Shown here: positions 25,488 through 35,239 of the stretch, one piece after another
Position numbering within the stretch: position 1 is the stretch's first letter
How the letters are laid out: the number at the start of each line of letters is the position of its first letter
Assembly (NCBI RefSeq): GCF_003345355.1
Contig: NZ_QQNB01000002.1
Coordinates: 496,001 to 560,000, forward strand
DNA: 64,000 nt
Reading direction: 5' to 3'
DNA from: Sphingomonas aracearum
Lineage (GTDB): Bacteria; Pseudomonadota; Alphaproteobacteria; Sphingomonadales; Sphingomonadaceae
Program-made: the position numbers and the translations under genes
Notes under the pieces: model-generated
Databases searched by the model: none
What the model was told of the DNA's origin: nothing
The model's input: only the letters and a program-made list of their open reading frames with translations

Positions 25488-26855
25488 CTATTTGTTTCCG
25501 AACGGATTCTTCGGCGCGCGCAAGGTCAGGCGAACCGGCACCGCACCGAAACCCAGGTCGCGCCGGATGCCGTTCACCAGATAGCGCTGGTAGCTCGTCG
25601 GCAACTGGTCCACCCGCGTTCCGAACAGCACGAAACCGGGGGGGCGCGTCTTGGCCTGGGTGAGATAGCGCAGCTTGATCCGCTTGCCGCCGGGCGCGGG
25701 CGGCGGATTGGCCTCCACCGCGCGTTCGAACCAGCGGTTGAGCTCGCCCGTGCCGACCCGCTTCGACCAGGCCGCGCGCGTCTCGAACGCCACGCGGATC
25801 AGCGTGTCGATGCCTTTGCCGGTCGCCGCCGAAACGGTGAGCAGCGGCACGCCGCGCACCTGCGCCAGCCCCTCGTCCAGCGCTGCTTTGACGCCGTTGA
25901 ACAGGCTGCTGGCGTCCTCGGCCACGTCCCATTTGTTGAGCGCGATCACCAGCGCGCGGCCTTCCTCCAGCACGCGATCGGCGATCTTGAGATCCTGCGC
26001 CTCCAGCCCGCGCGTGGCGTCGAGCAACAGCACAACCACTTCGGCGAAATCGACCGCATGCAGCGCGTCCGCCACCGACAGCTTTTCCAGCTTGTCCTGC
26101 ACCTGCGCGCGCTTGCGCATGCCCGCCGTGTCGATCAGGCGAACCGCCCGCTCCTCGCCGTCCGGGGAGGTCCAGGTCCAGTCGATCGCGATCGAATCGC
26201 GGGTGATGCCCGCCTCCGGGCCGGTGATGAGGCGATCCTGGCCCAGGATGCGGTTGATCAGGGTGGACTTGCCGGCGTTCGGACGGCCGACGATCGCCAG
26301 CTTCAGCGGGCCGTCCTCCGGGAAAGCCTCTTCCTCCGGCTCGTCCGTATCCTCGCGATCGATGAACGGCTGCAGCGCCTCGAACAGGTCGGCCACGCCT
26401 TCGCCATGCTCGGCCGAGATCTGCACCGGATCGCCGAAGCCGAGCGCCAGCGCTTCCAGCACCCCTGCTTCGCCCGCCCGCCCCTCGGCCTTGTTGGCGA
26501 CCAGCACCACCGGCGTGGTGGAGCCGCGCAGCCAGCGGGCGATTTCCTCGTCCAGCGGCACGATGCCGGCGCGCGAGTCGATCAGGAACAGGGCGACATC
26601 GGCCTGCGCCACTGCGGCCTCGGTCTGCTGCCGCATCCGCCCCGGCAGCGAGGCGGCGTCCTGATCCTCGTAGCCGGCGGTGTCGATCACGCGGAAATCG
26701 CTGCCGAGCAACGTGGCATCGCCCTCGCGGCGATCACGGGTCACGCCCGGCCGGTCATCGACCAGCGCGAGCCTCTTGCCGACCAGGCGGTTGAACAGCG
26801 TCGATTTGCCGACATTGGGGCGGCCGATGATCGCGACGACGGGAAGTTGGGGCAT
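25488..26855 (-). CDS. der: Ribosome biogenesis GTPase Der
   Basis: A 455-residue double-GTPase needed for 50S assembly. Two Walker A loops are present, GRPNVGKST (residues 11-19) and GRPNAGKST (near 190), each with a DxxG motif (DTAGYEDQ, DTAGMRKR) and NKxD-type motif (NKAE, NKWD). A KH-like C-terminal domain ends near the basic LTLRAPKNPFGNK. It follows bamB by 39 bases, and the yfgM-bamB-der order matches that in E. coli. Confidence 0.97.
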   Translation of the reverse strand: MPQLPVVAIIGRPNVGKSTLFNRLVGKRLALVDDRPGVTRDRREGDATLLGSDFRVIDTAGYEDQDAASLPGRMRQQTEAAVAQADVALFLIDSRAGIVPLDEEIARWLRGSTTPVVLVANKAEGRAGEAGVLEALALGFGDPVQISAEHGEGVADLFEALQPFIDREDTDEPEEEAFPEDGPLKLAIVGRPNAGKSTLINRILGQDRLITGPEAGITRDSIAIDWTWTSPDGEERAVRLIDTAGMRKRAQVQDKLEKLSVADALHAVDFAEVVVLLLDATRGLEAQDLKIADRVLEEGRALVIALNKWDVAEDASSLFNGVKAALDEGLAQVRGVPLLTVSAATGKGIDTLIRVAFETRAAWSKRVGTGELNRWFERAVEANPPPAPGGKRIKLRYLTQAKTRPPGFVLFGTRVDQLPTSYQRYLVNGIRRDLGFGAVPVRLTLRAPKNPFGNK

Positions 26856-26894
26856 CCCGCCGCCTGTAGCGACCTATCGGCTGCGCGTCACCTG

Positions 26895-28220
26895 TCAGCG
26901 ATAGGCCGACAGGCGACCCTTCTGGTCGAGCACGTAGAGCGTGCTGTTCGCCACCACCGGCGGCAGGCTGAAGCTCTCCTTGGCCTCGATCGTGGAGGTC
27001 ACCTCGCCCTTGTCGGTCGAGGCGGAAACGATCTCGCCGCGCGAATTCGTCAGCACGAGCCGGTTGCCGGCCAGCACCGGGCCGTACCAGGTGATCGCGT
27101 TCTTGCGCTTCTTCTCGTTCTGATAGCGGCGCAGCTGGCTGACCCAGCGCACCTGACCGCTCGCGCGGCTCAGGCAGACGAGGCGCGCGTCGTCGGTGAC
27201 GAGGAAGATCCACTCGCCCGCCACCGCCGGGGTGGAGATGCCGGCGAAGTTGCGTTCCCAGATGCGCTGCCCCGTGGTCACTTCCACCGCCACGATGCGC
27301 CCGCCCTGGCCCAGCGCATAGACGCGGCCCTGGTCGATCACCGGATCGGCATCGATGTCCGACAGGCTGGACACCGAGGTGGAGGCGCTGCGCCGGGCCA
27401 GTGCGTCCTGCCACAGCGTGCGACCGTTCTCGTAGCGATAGGCGTTGAGCTCGCCCGAGGAGAAGCCGGCAACGATCGTGCCCTGCCCCGCCGCCGGCGC
27501 CGCCACGCCGAACACGCCCTGCGTCTCGATGCTGCCTGCCTGGGTCCAGGTCGTCTTGCCGTCCGCCTCGTTGAGGGCGAACAGCTGATTGTCCTGGCTC
27601 AGCACATAGATGAGGCCAAAGGCGACCGTCGGCGCGCCGCGCAGGGGACCGCCCGGCTTGGCCCGCCACAGTTCGCCGCCATCCGCCGCCTTCAGCGCGA
27701 CCACGTCGCCCAGGCCGTCGGTGGCATAGAGCTTGCCGTCGTCATAGCTCACGCCGCCGCCAAAGCGGGCGGGCGCGTTCTCCTTGCCCTCGGCCAGTGC
27801 CTTGGACCACAGCTTGGCGCCGGATGCGGCGTCGAATGCGTGCACGTTGGCGTCCACGTCCACCACGAACAGCTTGCCGTCCGCGATCACCGGCGCCGCG
27901 CCCAGCCGCTGGCGGTTGGAGCCGCCGTCGATGGAGGCGCTCCAGACGCGGCTCGGGTTGGCGGCCAGCGCCAGATGCCCCATCGACTTGGACGCGCTGC
28001 CGCCGGACTGGGTCCAGCTGTCGTTGGCGGTGGCGGCAGGCAGCAGGACCTGCAGGTCGGCGATCTTGGGATCGGCGCCGCCGTCCGCCTCGGTCAGCAG
28101 GATCGGCACGCGGTCGCCCACCGTGGGCGTCTTCTTCGGCCCGCTGCCCTTGAAGATGCCGCATGCGCTGAGCGCCAGCATGCATGCGATCGCGACGGAA
28201 GCCCTGGTCCGGTTCATCAT
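26895..28220 (-). CDS. bamB: Outer-membrane assembly lipoprotein BamB
   Basis: A 441-residue PQQ-type beta-propeller lipoprotein of the BAM complex, which inserts beta-barrel proteins into the outer membrane. A type II signal peptide with lipobox LSAC (acylated cysteine C20) follows MMNRTRASVAIACMLA. Repeated WxxxL/GxVxALDAxxG-like blades run through the protein, for example FAADAA-like VHAFDAASGAKLW and VVALKAADGGELW. Starts inside the stop of the upstream TPR gene (ATGATGA), so the two are coupled. Confidence 0.94.
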   Translation of the reverse strand: MMNRTRASVAIACMLALSACGIFKGSGPKKTPTVGDRVPILLTEADGGADPKIADLQVLLPAATANDSWTQSGGSASKSMGHLALAANPSRVWSASIDGGSNRQRLGAAPVIADGKLFVVDVDANVHAFDAASGAKLWSKALAEGKENAPARFGGGVSYDDGKLYATDGLGDVVALKAADGGELWRAKPGGPLRGAPTVAFGLIYVLSQDNQLFALNEADGKTTWTQAGSIETQGVFGVAAPAAGQGTIVAGFSSGELNAYRYENGRTLWQDALARRSASTSVSSLSDIDADPVIDQGRVYALGQGGRIVAVEVTTGQRIWERNFAGISTPAVAGEWIFLVTDDARLVCLSRASGQVRWVSQLRRYQNEKKRKNAITWYGPVLAGNRLVLTNSRGEIVSASTDKGEVTSTIEAKESFSLPPVVANSTLYVLDQKGRLSAYR

Positions 28221-28912
28221 TGTGCCTTCTTGTTCGCGCCGCCGGCATCCACGCCAAGCGTGCTCGCCATCTGCACCGCGCGCTGCCGAATCGTTTCCGG
28301 CACCTGCTCGTCACTGGCGATCTGTCCATAGATCGTGCCGGCAAGATCGGGCCGGTTCATGGCAAGGTAGGCCGCGCCCACCAGTTCGCCCGCGCTGCCG
28401 AACCACGGCTTGCCCTTCACCGCCAGGCCGCGCAGGCGATCCACCACCACCTGCGGCTTCAGCGTGTCGAACTCGGCCGCGGTCTGGCGCACGAGGGCGA
28501 GATCGCGATACGGCTCCGCCAGTGCGGAGTCGCCGGCAATCGCCGCGAACTTGGCTGCGGCGCCCTTGTTGTCCTGCTTCTCCAGCAGGATGTCGGCCTG
28601 GGTGAACAATGCGGCGGCGCGATAGCCCTTGATGTCGGAGGCGGCGATCGGCGCCAGCTTCTTGTTCGCTTCCGCCGTGCGGCCGGCGCCGACATCGTCG
28701 AACGCAGCCTGCAGGTGCACGCCTTCCTCGCCCGCCGCCTGCTCGCGCCGATGCTGCCAGAACAGGAAGGCGGCAAAGGCGAGAAGGCCGACCACGATCG
28801 CCGCGATGAGCCAGCGGCCATATCGGGTCATCACGCCCGCGAGTTGGTCGCGGCGCAGTTCTTCATCGACTTCGCGCAGGAATGCTTCGTCGGTTTTCGG
28901 CGGTTGGGCCAA
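28217..28912 (-). CDS. YfgM-like membrane-anchored TPR protein
   Basis: A 231-residue protein with a short cytoplasmic N terminus, one membrane segment (about residues 32-49, WLIAAIVVGLLAFAAFLF) and a periplasmic helical-repeat domain of the TPR_21 type (GYRAAALFTQADILLEKQD, AEPYRDLALVRQ). In E. coli YfgM is an ancillary SecYEG subunit linked to periplasmic chaperones. Conserved position upstream of bamB-der supports this role. Starts with TTG, preceded by GGAG at six bases. Confidence 0.88.
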   Translation of the reverse strand: MAQPPKTDEAFLREVDEELRRDQLAGVMTRYGRWLIAAIVVGLLAFAAFLFWQHRREQAAGEEGVHLQAAFDDVGAGRTAEANKKLAPIAASDIKGYRAAALFTQADILLEKQDNKGAAAKFAAIAGDSALAEPYRDLALVRQTAAEFDTLKPQVVVDRLRGLAVKGKPWFGSAGELVGAAYLAMNRPDLAGTIYGQIASDEQVPETIRQRAVQMASTLGVDAGGANKKAQ

Positions 28913-29034
28913 GTTGTGCTCCGAAGGGCGGAAAGGACGCGGAGGGTATCCGCGCCTGCGCCATAGCGAAAGAATTCAGGGAGCGCCATCGCTCCGCCGC
29001 GCTGAACGCGGGGTGAAGCTCACCCCGATCCGGT

Positions 29035-29460
29035 TCATCGCGTCCAGCCCCGCCGCCGCGCCCGCCGGGCGAACCACAAGGCGAACAGGCCGACGGCGAC
29101 GATCAGGATGGGGAACGGCAGCACCACCGCCGCGCCCTTGTGCGCCACGATGTCCGTGGTCGCGAAAAGCCAGCCGAACTGCACCGCAACGGCAAGCAGC
29201 GAGACCGCAAAGAAGAGGGTCGCCGATCGACGCAGCGCAAGCAGCGCGATCCCGCCCGCGGCGGAAAAGCCCACGGTGGCGGCATAGACCTGATTGTACC
29301 AGACCGGGAGCGATGCATGGACCGCCCGGTCATAGGCGCTCGCCGGTCCCATCGCCTCCGCGCCGAGCCGGATCTGCTGGAAACAGGCAAAGCAGCCCGC
29401 CAGGCCCCACAAAGTCAGCAGCGCCGCCACCAGATAATACCAACGCGGTCGCCTGCGCAT
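29035..29460 (-). CDS. Small membrane protein, four predicted segments
   Basis: A 141-residue protein with about four hydrophobic segments: YYLVAALLTLWGLAGCFACF, VYAATVGFSAAGGIALLAL, LFFAVSLLAVAVQFGWLFA and GAAVVLPFPILIVAVGLFAL. It ends in a basic tail. It probably lies in the inner membrane with both ends in the cytoplasm. I do not recognise a named family, though sphingomonads commonly annotate similar proteins only as membrane proteins. Start taken at the MRRRPRWYYL methionine because the preceding residues look non-conserved. Confidence 0.65.
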   Translation of the reverse strand: MRRRPRWYYLVAALLTLWGLAGCFACFQQIRLGAEAMGPASAYDRAVHASLPVWYNQVYAATVGFSAAGGIALLALRRSATLFFAVSLLAVAVQFGWLFATTDIVAHKGAAVVLPFPILIVAVGLFALWFARRARRRGWTR

Positions 29461-29517
29461 GCTCGCCGATCCCCTCTCCCGTCGCGGAGGCTGCCGCAAG
29501 CCGGAGGAAAAGGCAAA

Positions 29518-29862
29518 TCAGCCGAACCGGGCCGCCCAGAGCTCCGGCTTGAACCCGGCGAGCAGCGTGCCCTCGCCCTCCAGCACCGGCCGCCGGATCA
29601 TCGACGGATGCGCCCGCATCAACGCAATCGCCTTTTCGCGCGACAGCTCCGCCTTGTCCGCGTCCGGCAGCTTGCGGAACGTCGTCCCCTGCCGGTTGAG
29701 CAGGGCTTCCCAGCCCAGGGCGTCGGACCACCGCTCCAGCGCCATGCGGTCGACGCCGGCCTTCTTGTAGTCATGGAAGTCATAGGCCACGCCCTGCGCG
29801 TCGAGCCAGGTGCGCGCCTTCTTCACCGTGTCGCAATTGGGGATGCCGTACAGGGTCAACAT
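29518..29862 (-). CDS. ArsC/Spx-family protein (YffB-like)
   Basis: A 114-residue thioredoxin-fold protein. MLTLYGIPNCDTVKKARTWL has the single cysteine (C10) of the YffB/Spx branch, and TTFRKLPDADKAEL followed by MIRRPVLEGEGTLLAGF matches YffB-type proteins. These resemble arsenate reductases, but most have no proven reductase activity. Lies 24 bases downstream of the acetyltransferase gene and is likely in the same transcript. Confidence 0.85.
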   Translation of the reverse strand: MLTLYGIPNCDTVKKARTWLDAQGVAYDFHDYKKAGVDRMALERWSDALGWEALLNRQGTTFRKLPDADKAELSREKAIALMRAHPSMIRRPVLEGEGTLLAGFKPELWAARFG

Positions 29863-29886
29863 GTCGCGTCCTCTCGCGTGCGCGGA

Positions 29887-30279
29887 TCAGTCCAGGAAGC
29901 GGCCGAGCGTGACCACCGCCTGACGCTCCAGCCCGAGTGCCGCGTAGAAGCCCAGCGCCGTGGCATTGTCCTCGCGCACCATCAACTGCACCTTGGGGCA
30001 GCCGCGTGCGCGCAGCCATTCCTCTGCGGCGGTCATCAGCGCGCGGCCGATCCCCTCGCCGCGGCGCTCGGCCGCAACCGCGAGATAGTAGATCCAGCCG
30101 CGATGCCCGTCATCGCCCACCATCACCGCGCCTGCGCCGTCCGCCGTCATCAGCACCGCGCCGCCCGCCCGCGCGCGATCGAAGTCCGCGAACGGATCGT
30201 TCCACGGCCGGGTCAGGCCGCAGCGCTGCCAGAGCGCCACCACCGCCGCGCGGTCGCCCGGCATCGCGGCCCGGATCAT
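29887..30279 (-). CDS. GNAT-family acetyltransferase (YpeA-like)
   Basis: A 130-residue acetyl-CoA-dependent N-acetyltransferase. The acetyl-CoA binding motif A reads IYYLAVAAERRGEGIGRALM, with the R/QxxGxG/A turn, and motif B is NATALGFYAALGLERQ. Substrate unknown; closest by pattern to YpeA. Start codon overlaps the end of the metallo-beta-lactamase gene (ATGA), implying co-translation. Confidence 0.88.
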   Translation of the reverse strand: MIRAAMPGDRAAVVALWQRCGLTRPWNDPFADFDRARAGGAVLMTADGAGAVMVGDDGHRGWIYYLAVAAERRGEGIGRALMTAAEEWLRARGCPKVQLMVREDNATALGFYAALGLERQAVVTLGRFLD

Positions 30280-31181
30280 CGCGCCTGCTGCGCCGCCAGG
30301 TCGCGCGCAAAGGCCCGGCGCGCATCCGCCACCATCCGCTGGAGCAGTCCCGGCGCAACCCAGTCGCCGCGCTGGCGCCGTTCCATCACCTCGGCGAACT
30401 CCGGATGCATCGGCAGCACCACGTCTGCGTGCAAGGCATCCACGCGGTCGAAGCTCTTCCGGAAATCCTCGACGATCCCGGGATAGCGCCGGTTGCCGAC
30501 CAGCCGGTTGCCGGCAACGGTGAGGCTGCAGGGAAACACCAGGTCGAGTGGCCGCCCCTCCTCCTCCACCCGCATCGTCCAGGTCAGGCAGCCCGGCGTA
30601 TGGCCCGGCGTCGCGACGGCGGTGAGCCGCGCCCCGCCGAGCCGCACCACCTGCCCGTCGCGCAGCGGCCGCACGCGCGGCACCGCGGGGAAGCGCACGG
30701 CGGGGTAGCTGGTTTCGCCCGGCGGCATGCCGGTGCGCAGCGCCTCCACATCGCCGGTGCCCGCCAGCACCGGCGCACCCGTGGCCCGCTGAAGGGCGGC
30801 GTCACCCGCGGCATGGTCGGCATGCGCATGGCTGCTCAGCATCAGCTTCACGTCGCGCGGGCGCACGCCGATGCGGCGCAGATTGGCAAGGATCGCCGGC
30901 ACGTTCTCCGCCATCGTGCCGTCGATCAGGATCACGCCCGCCCGGGTCCTGATCGCGTAGGAGCCGAGCCCTTCGGTGCCGACATACCAGACTGGCCCGA
31001 CGATATGGAACGGCGCGATCGGGCGCGTCCAGGCAGGCGGGTCCTGCGCAAGGGCCGGCGCGGCGCAAACCGACGCGGCGCAGGCAAGGGCGAAGCGGCG
31101 CGTGGCCCAGCGGCGGCTTGCACCGCCGAACAAGCCGGGCAGCCATCCCCTGGACGGCTGCTTCTGCCGGCTTATTCCCAC
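30276..31181 (-). CDS. Subclass B3 metallo-beta-lactamase-like protein
   Basis: A 301-residue metallo-hydrolase with an export signal (ending [11 protein letters not shown] near residue 46), so it should act in the periplasm. All B3 zinc ligands are present: SSHAHADH gives H118, H120, D122 and H123; TPGHTPG gives H194; LPMHPEF gives H259. The B3-type lead-in [20 protein letters not shown] is also clear. Active B3 enzymes hydrolyse penicillins, cephalosporins and carbapenems, but some relatives have other substrates. Its start overlaps the end of guaA by ten bases, giving an odd location for a resistance gene. Confidence 0.85.
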   Translation of the reverse strand: MGISRQKQPSRGWLPGLFGGASRRWATRRFALACAASVCAAPALAQDPPAWTRPIAPFHIVGPVWYVGTEGLGSYAIRTRAGVILIDGTMAENVPAILANLRRIGVRPRDVKLMLSSHAHADHAAGDAALQRATGAPVLAGTGDVEALRTGMPPGETSYPAVRFPAVPRVRPLRDGQVVRLGGARLTAVATPGHTPGCLTWTMRVEEEGRPLDLVFPCSLTVAGNRLVGNRRYPGIVEDFRKSFDRVDALHADVVLPMHPEFAEVMERRQRGDWVAPGLLQRMVADARRAFARDLAAQQAR

Positions 31182-32731
31182 TCGATCGTGCCCGGCGGCT
31201 TGGAGGTATAATCGTAGGTCACGCGGTTGATGCCGCGCACCTCGTTGATGATGCGCGTGGTCACCCGCGGCAGGAAGTCGCCGGGGAACTGGAACGCCTG
31301 CGCGGTCATGCCGTCGGTGGACGTCACGGCCCGCAGCGCCAGCACCGAATCGTAGGTGCGCCCGTCGCCCATCACGCCCACCGAGCGCACCGGCAACAGC
31401 ACCGCGAACGCCTGCCAGATCGCGTCGTAGAGCCCGGCCTTGCGGATCTCCTCCAGGTAGATCGCATCCGCCTTGCGCAGGATGTCGCAGCGCTCCTTGG
31501 TGACCTCGCCGGGAATGCGGATCGCCAGGCCCGGCCCCGGAAACGGATGCCGGCCGACGAACTGCTCGGACAGGCCCAGCTCCCGGCCCAGCTCGCGCAC
31601 CTCGTCCTTGAACAGCTCGCGCAGCGGTTCGACCAGCTGCATGTTCATCCGCTCGGGCAGACCGCCCACATTGTGGTGGCTCTTGATCGTCACCGACGGG
31701 CCGCCGGTGAAGCTCACGCTCTCGATCACGTCGGGGTAGAGCGTGCCCTGCGCCAGGAAGTCCGCGCCCCCGATCTTCCTGGCCTCGGCCTCGAACACGT
31801 CGATGAACGTCTTGCCGATGAACTTGCGCTTCGCCTCCGGATCGGTGACGCCGGCGAGGCCCGACAGGAACTGCTCCTCCGCGTTCACATGGACGAGCGG
31901 GATGTTGTAGTGGTTGCGGAACAGGGACACGACCTGTTCCCCTTCTCCGGCGCGCAGCAGGCCGTGATCCACGAACACGCAGGTCAGCTGCTCGCCGATC
32001 GCCTCATGGATCAGCACGGCCGCGACCGCCGAGTCGACGCCGCCCGACAAGCCGCACAGCACGCGCCCGCTGCCCACCTGCGCGCGGATCTCGGCGATCT
32101 TGGTCTGGCGGAACTCGGCCATCGTCCAGTCGCCTGCCAGCCCGCAGACGTGGCGCGCGAAATTGGCGAGCAACCGCCCGCCATCGGGCGTGTGCACCAC
32201 CTCCGGATGGAACTGCACCCCGTAATAACGGCGAGCCTCGTCCGCGACGATCGCGAAGGGAGCGCCCGGCGACGTGGCCACCGCCTCGAAGCCGGGCGGG
32301 ATCGCATCCACCTTGTCGCCATGGCTCATCCACACCTGGTGCCGCTCGCCCGGCTTCCACAGGCCATCGAACAGCGCGCAGGGCTTGTGCACCTCCACGA
32401 ACGCCTGTCCGAACTCGCCGCCATCGCCGGACACGATCACGTTGCCGCCGAGCTGCGCACTCATCAGCTGCTGGCCGTAGCAGATGCCGAGGATCGGCAC
32501 GCCGGCGTCGAAGATCCCCTGCGGGGCGCGCGGGCTGGTCTCCAGCGTGACGGAAGCCGGGCCGCCGGACAGGATCACGCCCTTCGGCTGGAGCCGTTCG
32601 AACGCCTCCGCCGCAGACTGGAACGGCGCCACCTCGCTGTACACGCCGGCCTCGCGCACGCGGCGGGCGATGAGCTGGGTCACCTGGCTGCCGAAATCGA
32701 GGATGAGGATGGAATCGCTGGGCTGGGTCAT
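31172..32731 (-). CDS. guaA: GMP synthase (glutamine-hydrolysing)
   Basis: Converts XMP to GMP with ATP and glutamine. The 519-residue product has an N-terminal class I glutamine amidotransferase domain with the nucleophile C84 in [10 protein letters not shown], an ATP-pyrophosphatase domain with the PP-loop [10 protein letters not shown] near residue 220, and a C-terminal dimerisation domain ending [14 protein letters not shown]. Full length. Downstream genes, starting with the B3 beta-lactamase-like gene, overlap it. Confidence 0.97.
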   Translation of the reverse strand: MTQPSDSILILDFGSQVTQLIARRVREAGVYSEVAPFQSAAEAFERLQPKGVILSGGPASVTLETSPRAPQGIFDAGVPILGICYGQQLMSAQLGGNVIVSGDGGEFGQAFVEVHKPCALFDGLWKPGERHQVWMSHGDKVDAIPPGFEAVATSPGAPFAIVADEARRYYGVQFHPEVVHTPDGGRLLANFARHVCGLAGDWTMAEFRQTKIAEIRAQVGSGRVLCGLSGGVDSAVAAVLIHEAIGEQLTCVFVDHGLLRAGEGEQVVSLFRNHYNIPLVHVNAEEQFLSGLAGVTDPEAKRKFIGKTFIDVFEAEARKIGGADFLAQGTLYPDVIESVSFTGGPSVTIKSHHNVGGLPERMNMQLVEPLRELFKDEVRELGRELGLSEQFVGRHPFPGPGLAIRIPGEVTKERCDILRKADAIYLEEIRKAGLYDAIWQAFAVLLPVRSVGVMGDGRTYDSVLALRAVTSTDGMTAQAFQFPGDFLPRVTTRIINEVRGINRVTYDYTSKPPGTIEWE

Positions 32732-32857
32732 GGGCGGGCGATAAACTCCAACGCAGGGCCGGGGAACCCCCGATCCGAAGGACGAACGATGACGCGATCC
32801 CTAGCCCGGTTCGCGCGCAAAATCTCCATCAAAATAACCTTTGCGGTTCGCGCAAAC

Positions 32858-32896
32858 GGAAAGGGGCCGCGCCCTTGCGAGCGCGACCCCTTCTTT
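32858..32896 (-). terminator. Terminator after rplQ
   Basis: On the minus strand AAGGGG-T-CGCGC pairs with GCGCG-G-CCCCTTT in a tight hairpin 20 bases past the rplQ stop, ending the alpha cluster. The T run is short (TTTCC). Confidence 0.65.
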
Positions 32897-32914
32897 CCCA
32901 ATCGGACCGGGCGC

Positions 32915-33337
32915 TTATGCCGCCTGGTCGAAATCCTCGTCCGTCATCACCGGACCCGAATCCTGGCCCTTGGCCGAGACATCACGGTCGACGAACTCGA
33001 TGATCGCCATCGGCGACGCGTCCGACGCACGGATGCCGGCCTTGATGATGCGGGTATAGCCGCCGTTGCGGCCGGCGTAGCGCTCGGCCAGCGTGTCGAA
33101 CAGCTTCACCAGCTGCGCGTCGTCCTGCAGCCGGGCGTGCGCCAGGCGACGGTTGGACAGGCCACCCTTCTTCGCCAGCGTGATGAGCTTCTCCACGTAC
33201 GGGCGCAGCTCCTTCGCCTTGGCGACGGTGGTGGTGATCTGCTCGTGCTTGATGAGCGCGGCGCTCATGTTGCGGAACAGGGCGATGCGGTGGGCCGAGG
33301 TCCGCTGAAGCTTACGGCCGCCAACACGATGACGCAT
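32915..33337 (-). CDS. rplQ: 50S ribosomal protein L17
   Basis: A 140-residue L17 beginning [20 protein letters not shown], which is invariant in the family, and including KLITLAKKG. The C terminus carries a bacterial extension ending EDFDQAA. Last gene of the ribosomal cluster. The gap to rpoA is 274 bases and holds two repeats, whereas the two genes are usually adjacent. Confidence 0.97.
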   Translation of the reverse strand: MRHRVGGRKLQRTSAHRIALFRNMSAALIKHEQITTTVAKAKELRPYVEKLITLAKKGGLSNRRLAHARLQDDAQLVKLFDTLAERYAGRNGGYTRIIKAGIRASDASPMAIIEFVDRDVSAKGQDSGPVMTDEDFDQAA

Positions 33338-33413
33338 GATTTCTTCCTTCGTTCGTTAAGGGGCCGTCTCACGGAACCCCAGACCAGGTGGCGACGCGGG
33401 ACCACCCCGTTTC

Positions 33414-33440
33414 CGTCATCCCGGCGCAGGCCGGGGTCCC
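33414..33440. repeat. CGTCA-CCCGG palindromic repeat, copy 2
   Basis: CGTCATCCCGGCGCAGGCCGGGGTCCC, in the rpoA-rplQ gap. Same family as the repeats at 24831 and 57245. It lies inside a transcribed operon. Confidence 0.6.
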
Positions 33441-33560
33441 TTGTCCTTGCCTTTCTGTTCCCCGGCGGAGGTCGGAGTCCAGCCACTCAAGCAGCGCCGC
33501 GGCGAAGCCGCGTCGTGACGTCGGACGGACGGGATCGCGGCCTTGCCGCTCCCCCATCCG

Positions 33561-33611
33561 CCGGCCGGGCTTTCGCCGTCTCGCGAGTAGCTCGCGCTAC
33601 TCGCGTGCGCC
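33561..33611 (-). repeat. Stop-codon-adjacent hairpin repeat, copy 1 (after rpoA)
   Basis: A 51-base element directly abutting the rpoA stop. On the minus strand it reads CACGCG, a hairpin GAGTAG-CGCGAG-CTACTC, then CGCGAGACGGCG and an AAAGCCCGGCCGG tail. Copy 2 follows fusA (52044-52094), with the flanks kept and the hairpin arms changed together. Confidence 0.65.
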
Positions 33612-34673
33612 TCAGCCCATGATCTCCTGTTCGAGCTTCTTGGCCATTTCCTCGATATTCTCCGGCGGCCAGCCCGGGATTTCCATCCCCAGCCGCAGCC
33701 CCATCGAGGACAGCACTTCCTTGATCTCGTTCAGCGACTTGCGGCCGAAGTTCGGCGTGCGCAGCATCTCCGCCTCGGTCTTCTGCACCAGATCGCCGAT
33801 ATAGATGATGTTGTCGTTCTTCAGGCAGTTGGCCGAACGCACCGACAGTTCCAGCTCGTCCACCTTCTTGAGGAGGTAGCGGTTGATCTGCTGCGTGTCG
33901 CCCGTCGCGGCGGTGTCCGCCACGGGAGCGGCCTGGCCGATCGGCGCCGAGCGGGTCACCGCCGAGTCGTCGAAGTGCACGAACAGCGCCAGCTGGTCCT
34001 GCAGGATGCGGCCGGCATAGCCCACCGCATCTTCCGGCGTCACGGTGCCGTCGGTCTCGATCGTCAGCGTCAGCTTGTCGTAGTCGAGGTCCTGGCCCAC
34101 GCGGGTCGGGTCCACCTTGTACGAAACCTGGCGCACCGGCGAGTAGAGCGCGTCCACCGGGATTAGGCCGATCGGCGCGTCGGCCGGACGGTTCGCCGTC
34201 GCCGCGACATAGCCCTTACCCACGTCGGCGGTCAGCTCCATGTTGAGCGTCGCGCCGTCGTCGAGGTGACAGATCACCAGCTCGGGGTTCATCACCTCGA
34301 TGTCGCCCGACACCGCGATGTCGCCCGCCTTCACCTCGGCCGGGCCGGTGGCGGAAAGCTGGAGCCGCTTGGGGCCTTCGCCCTGCATGCGGATGGCGAT
34401 CTGCTTCACGTTCAGGACGATGTCGGTCACGTCCTCGCGCACGCCGGCGAGCGACGAGAATTCGTGCAGCACGTTCTCGATCTTGATCGAGGTAACCGCG
34501 GCGCCCTGCAGCGAGGACAGCAGCACGCGGCGCAGCGCATTGCCCAGAGTCAGGCCGAAGCCGCGCTCCAGCGGCTCGGCGACGAACGTCGCGCGGCGCT
34601 TGCCGTCTCCACCCTTCTTTTCAAGGGCGTTGGGCTTCTTCAGTTCCTGCCAGTTCTTTGCGTTGACAGACAC
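33612..34673 (-). CDS. rpoA: RNA polymerase alpha subunit
   Basis: A 353-residue alpha subunit. The N-terminal assembly domain includes [25 protein letters not shown]; the C-terminal domain (residues about 265-335), which contacts UP elements and activators, has [41 protein letters not shown]-type helices. GTG start, preceded by AGGGG. An 80-base spacing to rpsK fits the standard rpsM-rpsK-rpoA-rplQ order. Confidence 0.97.
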   Translation of the reverse strand: MSVNAKNWQELKKPNALEKKGGDGKRRATFVAEPLERGFGLTLGNALRRVLLSSLQGAAVTSIKIENVLHEFSSLAGVREDVTDIVLNVKQIAIRMQGEGPKRLQLSATGPAEVKAGDIAVSGDIEVMNPELVICHLDDGATLNMELTADVGKGYVAATANRPADAPIGLIPVDALYSPVRQVSYKVDPTRVGQDLDYDKLTLTIETDGTVTPEDAVGYAGRILQDQLALFVHFDDSAVTRSAPIGQAAPVADTAATGDTQQINRYLLKKVDELELSVRSANCLKNDNIIYIGDLVQKTEAEMLRTPNFGRKSLNEIKEVLSSMGLRLGMEIPGWPPENIEEMAKKLEQEIMG

Positions 34674-34766
34674 GTGTGTCCCCTAGTTTGGGCCGGAAGC
34701 AAGGGGCAGCCCCCAGCCGGGAGGAAGAAAGCGCGCCAACTCGTCAGCTGGCGCGAAAAGCATCAA

Positions 34767-35156
34767 TCAGACGCGGCGACGCTTCGACGGACGCACGCCG
34801 TTGTGCGGGATCGAGGTCACGTCGCGGATCGAGGTGATCTGGAAGCCGACCGCCTGCAGCGCGCGCAGCGCCGACTCGCGGCCCGAACCCGGACCCTTCA
34901 CCTCGACCTCAAGCGTGCGCACGCCGTGCTCGGCGGCCTTCTTGCCCGCGTCCTCGGCGGCGACCTGGGCCGCATACGGGGTCGACTTGCGCGAGCCCTT
35001 GAAGCCCATCATGCCGGCCGAGGACCAGCTGATCGCATTGCCCTGCGCATCGGTGATGGTGATCATGGTGTTGTTGAAGCTGGCGTTGACGTGCGCCACG
35101 CCGCTGGTGATGTTCTTGCGTTCACGGCGCCGAATGCGCTGCGGTTCACGTGCCAT
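34767..35156 (-). CDS. rpsK: 30S ribosomal protein S11
   Basis: A 129-residue platform protein of the small subunit. [26 protein letters not shown] and the C-terminal [13 protein letters not shown]-type end ([14 protein letters not shown] here) are characteristic. The 83-base gap to rpsM and 93-base gap to rpoA are normal for the alpha cluster. Confidence 0.97.
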   Translation of the reverse strand: MAREPQRIRRRERKNITSGVAHVNASFNNTMITITDAQGNAISWSSAGMMGFKGSRKSTPYAAQVAAEDAGKKAAEHGVRTLEVEVKGPGSGRESALRALQAVGFQITSIRDVTSIPHNGVRPSKRRRV

Positions 35157-35239
35157 TGTGGTGTTCCTGACCTGAATACGGAGAACGCCGGGCGGTCAGC
35201 CTGTGACCTGCCTCCGGCGGAGAAGTAAGCGCCCCGCGC

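Noticed and set aside
31118-33622. A long plus-strand frame across guaA and rplQ
   Set aside because: Antisense to two conserved genes and composed of codon-shadow residues; no ribosome-binding site or family.
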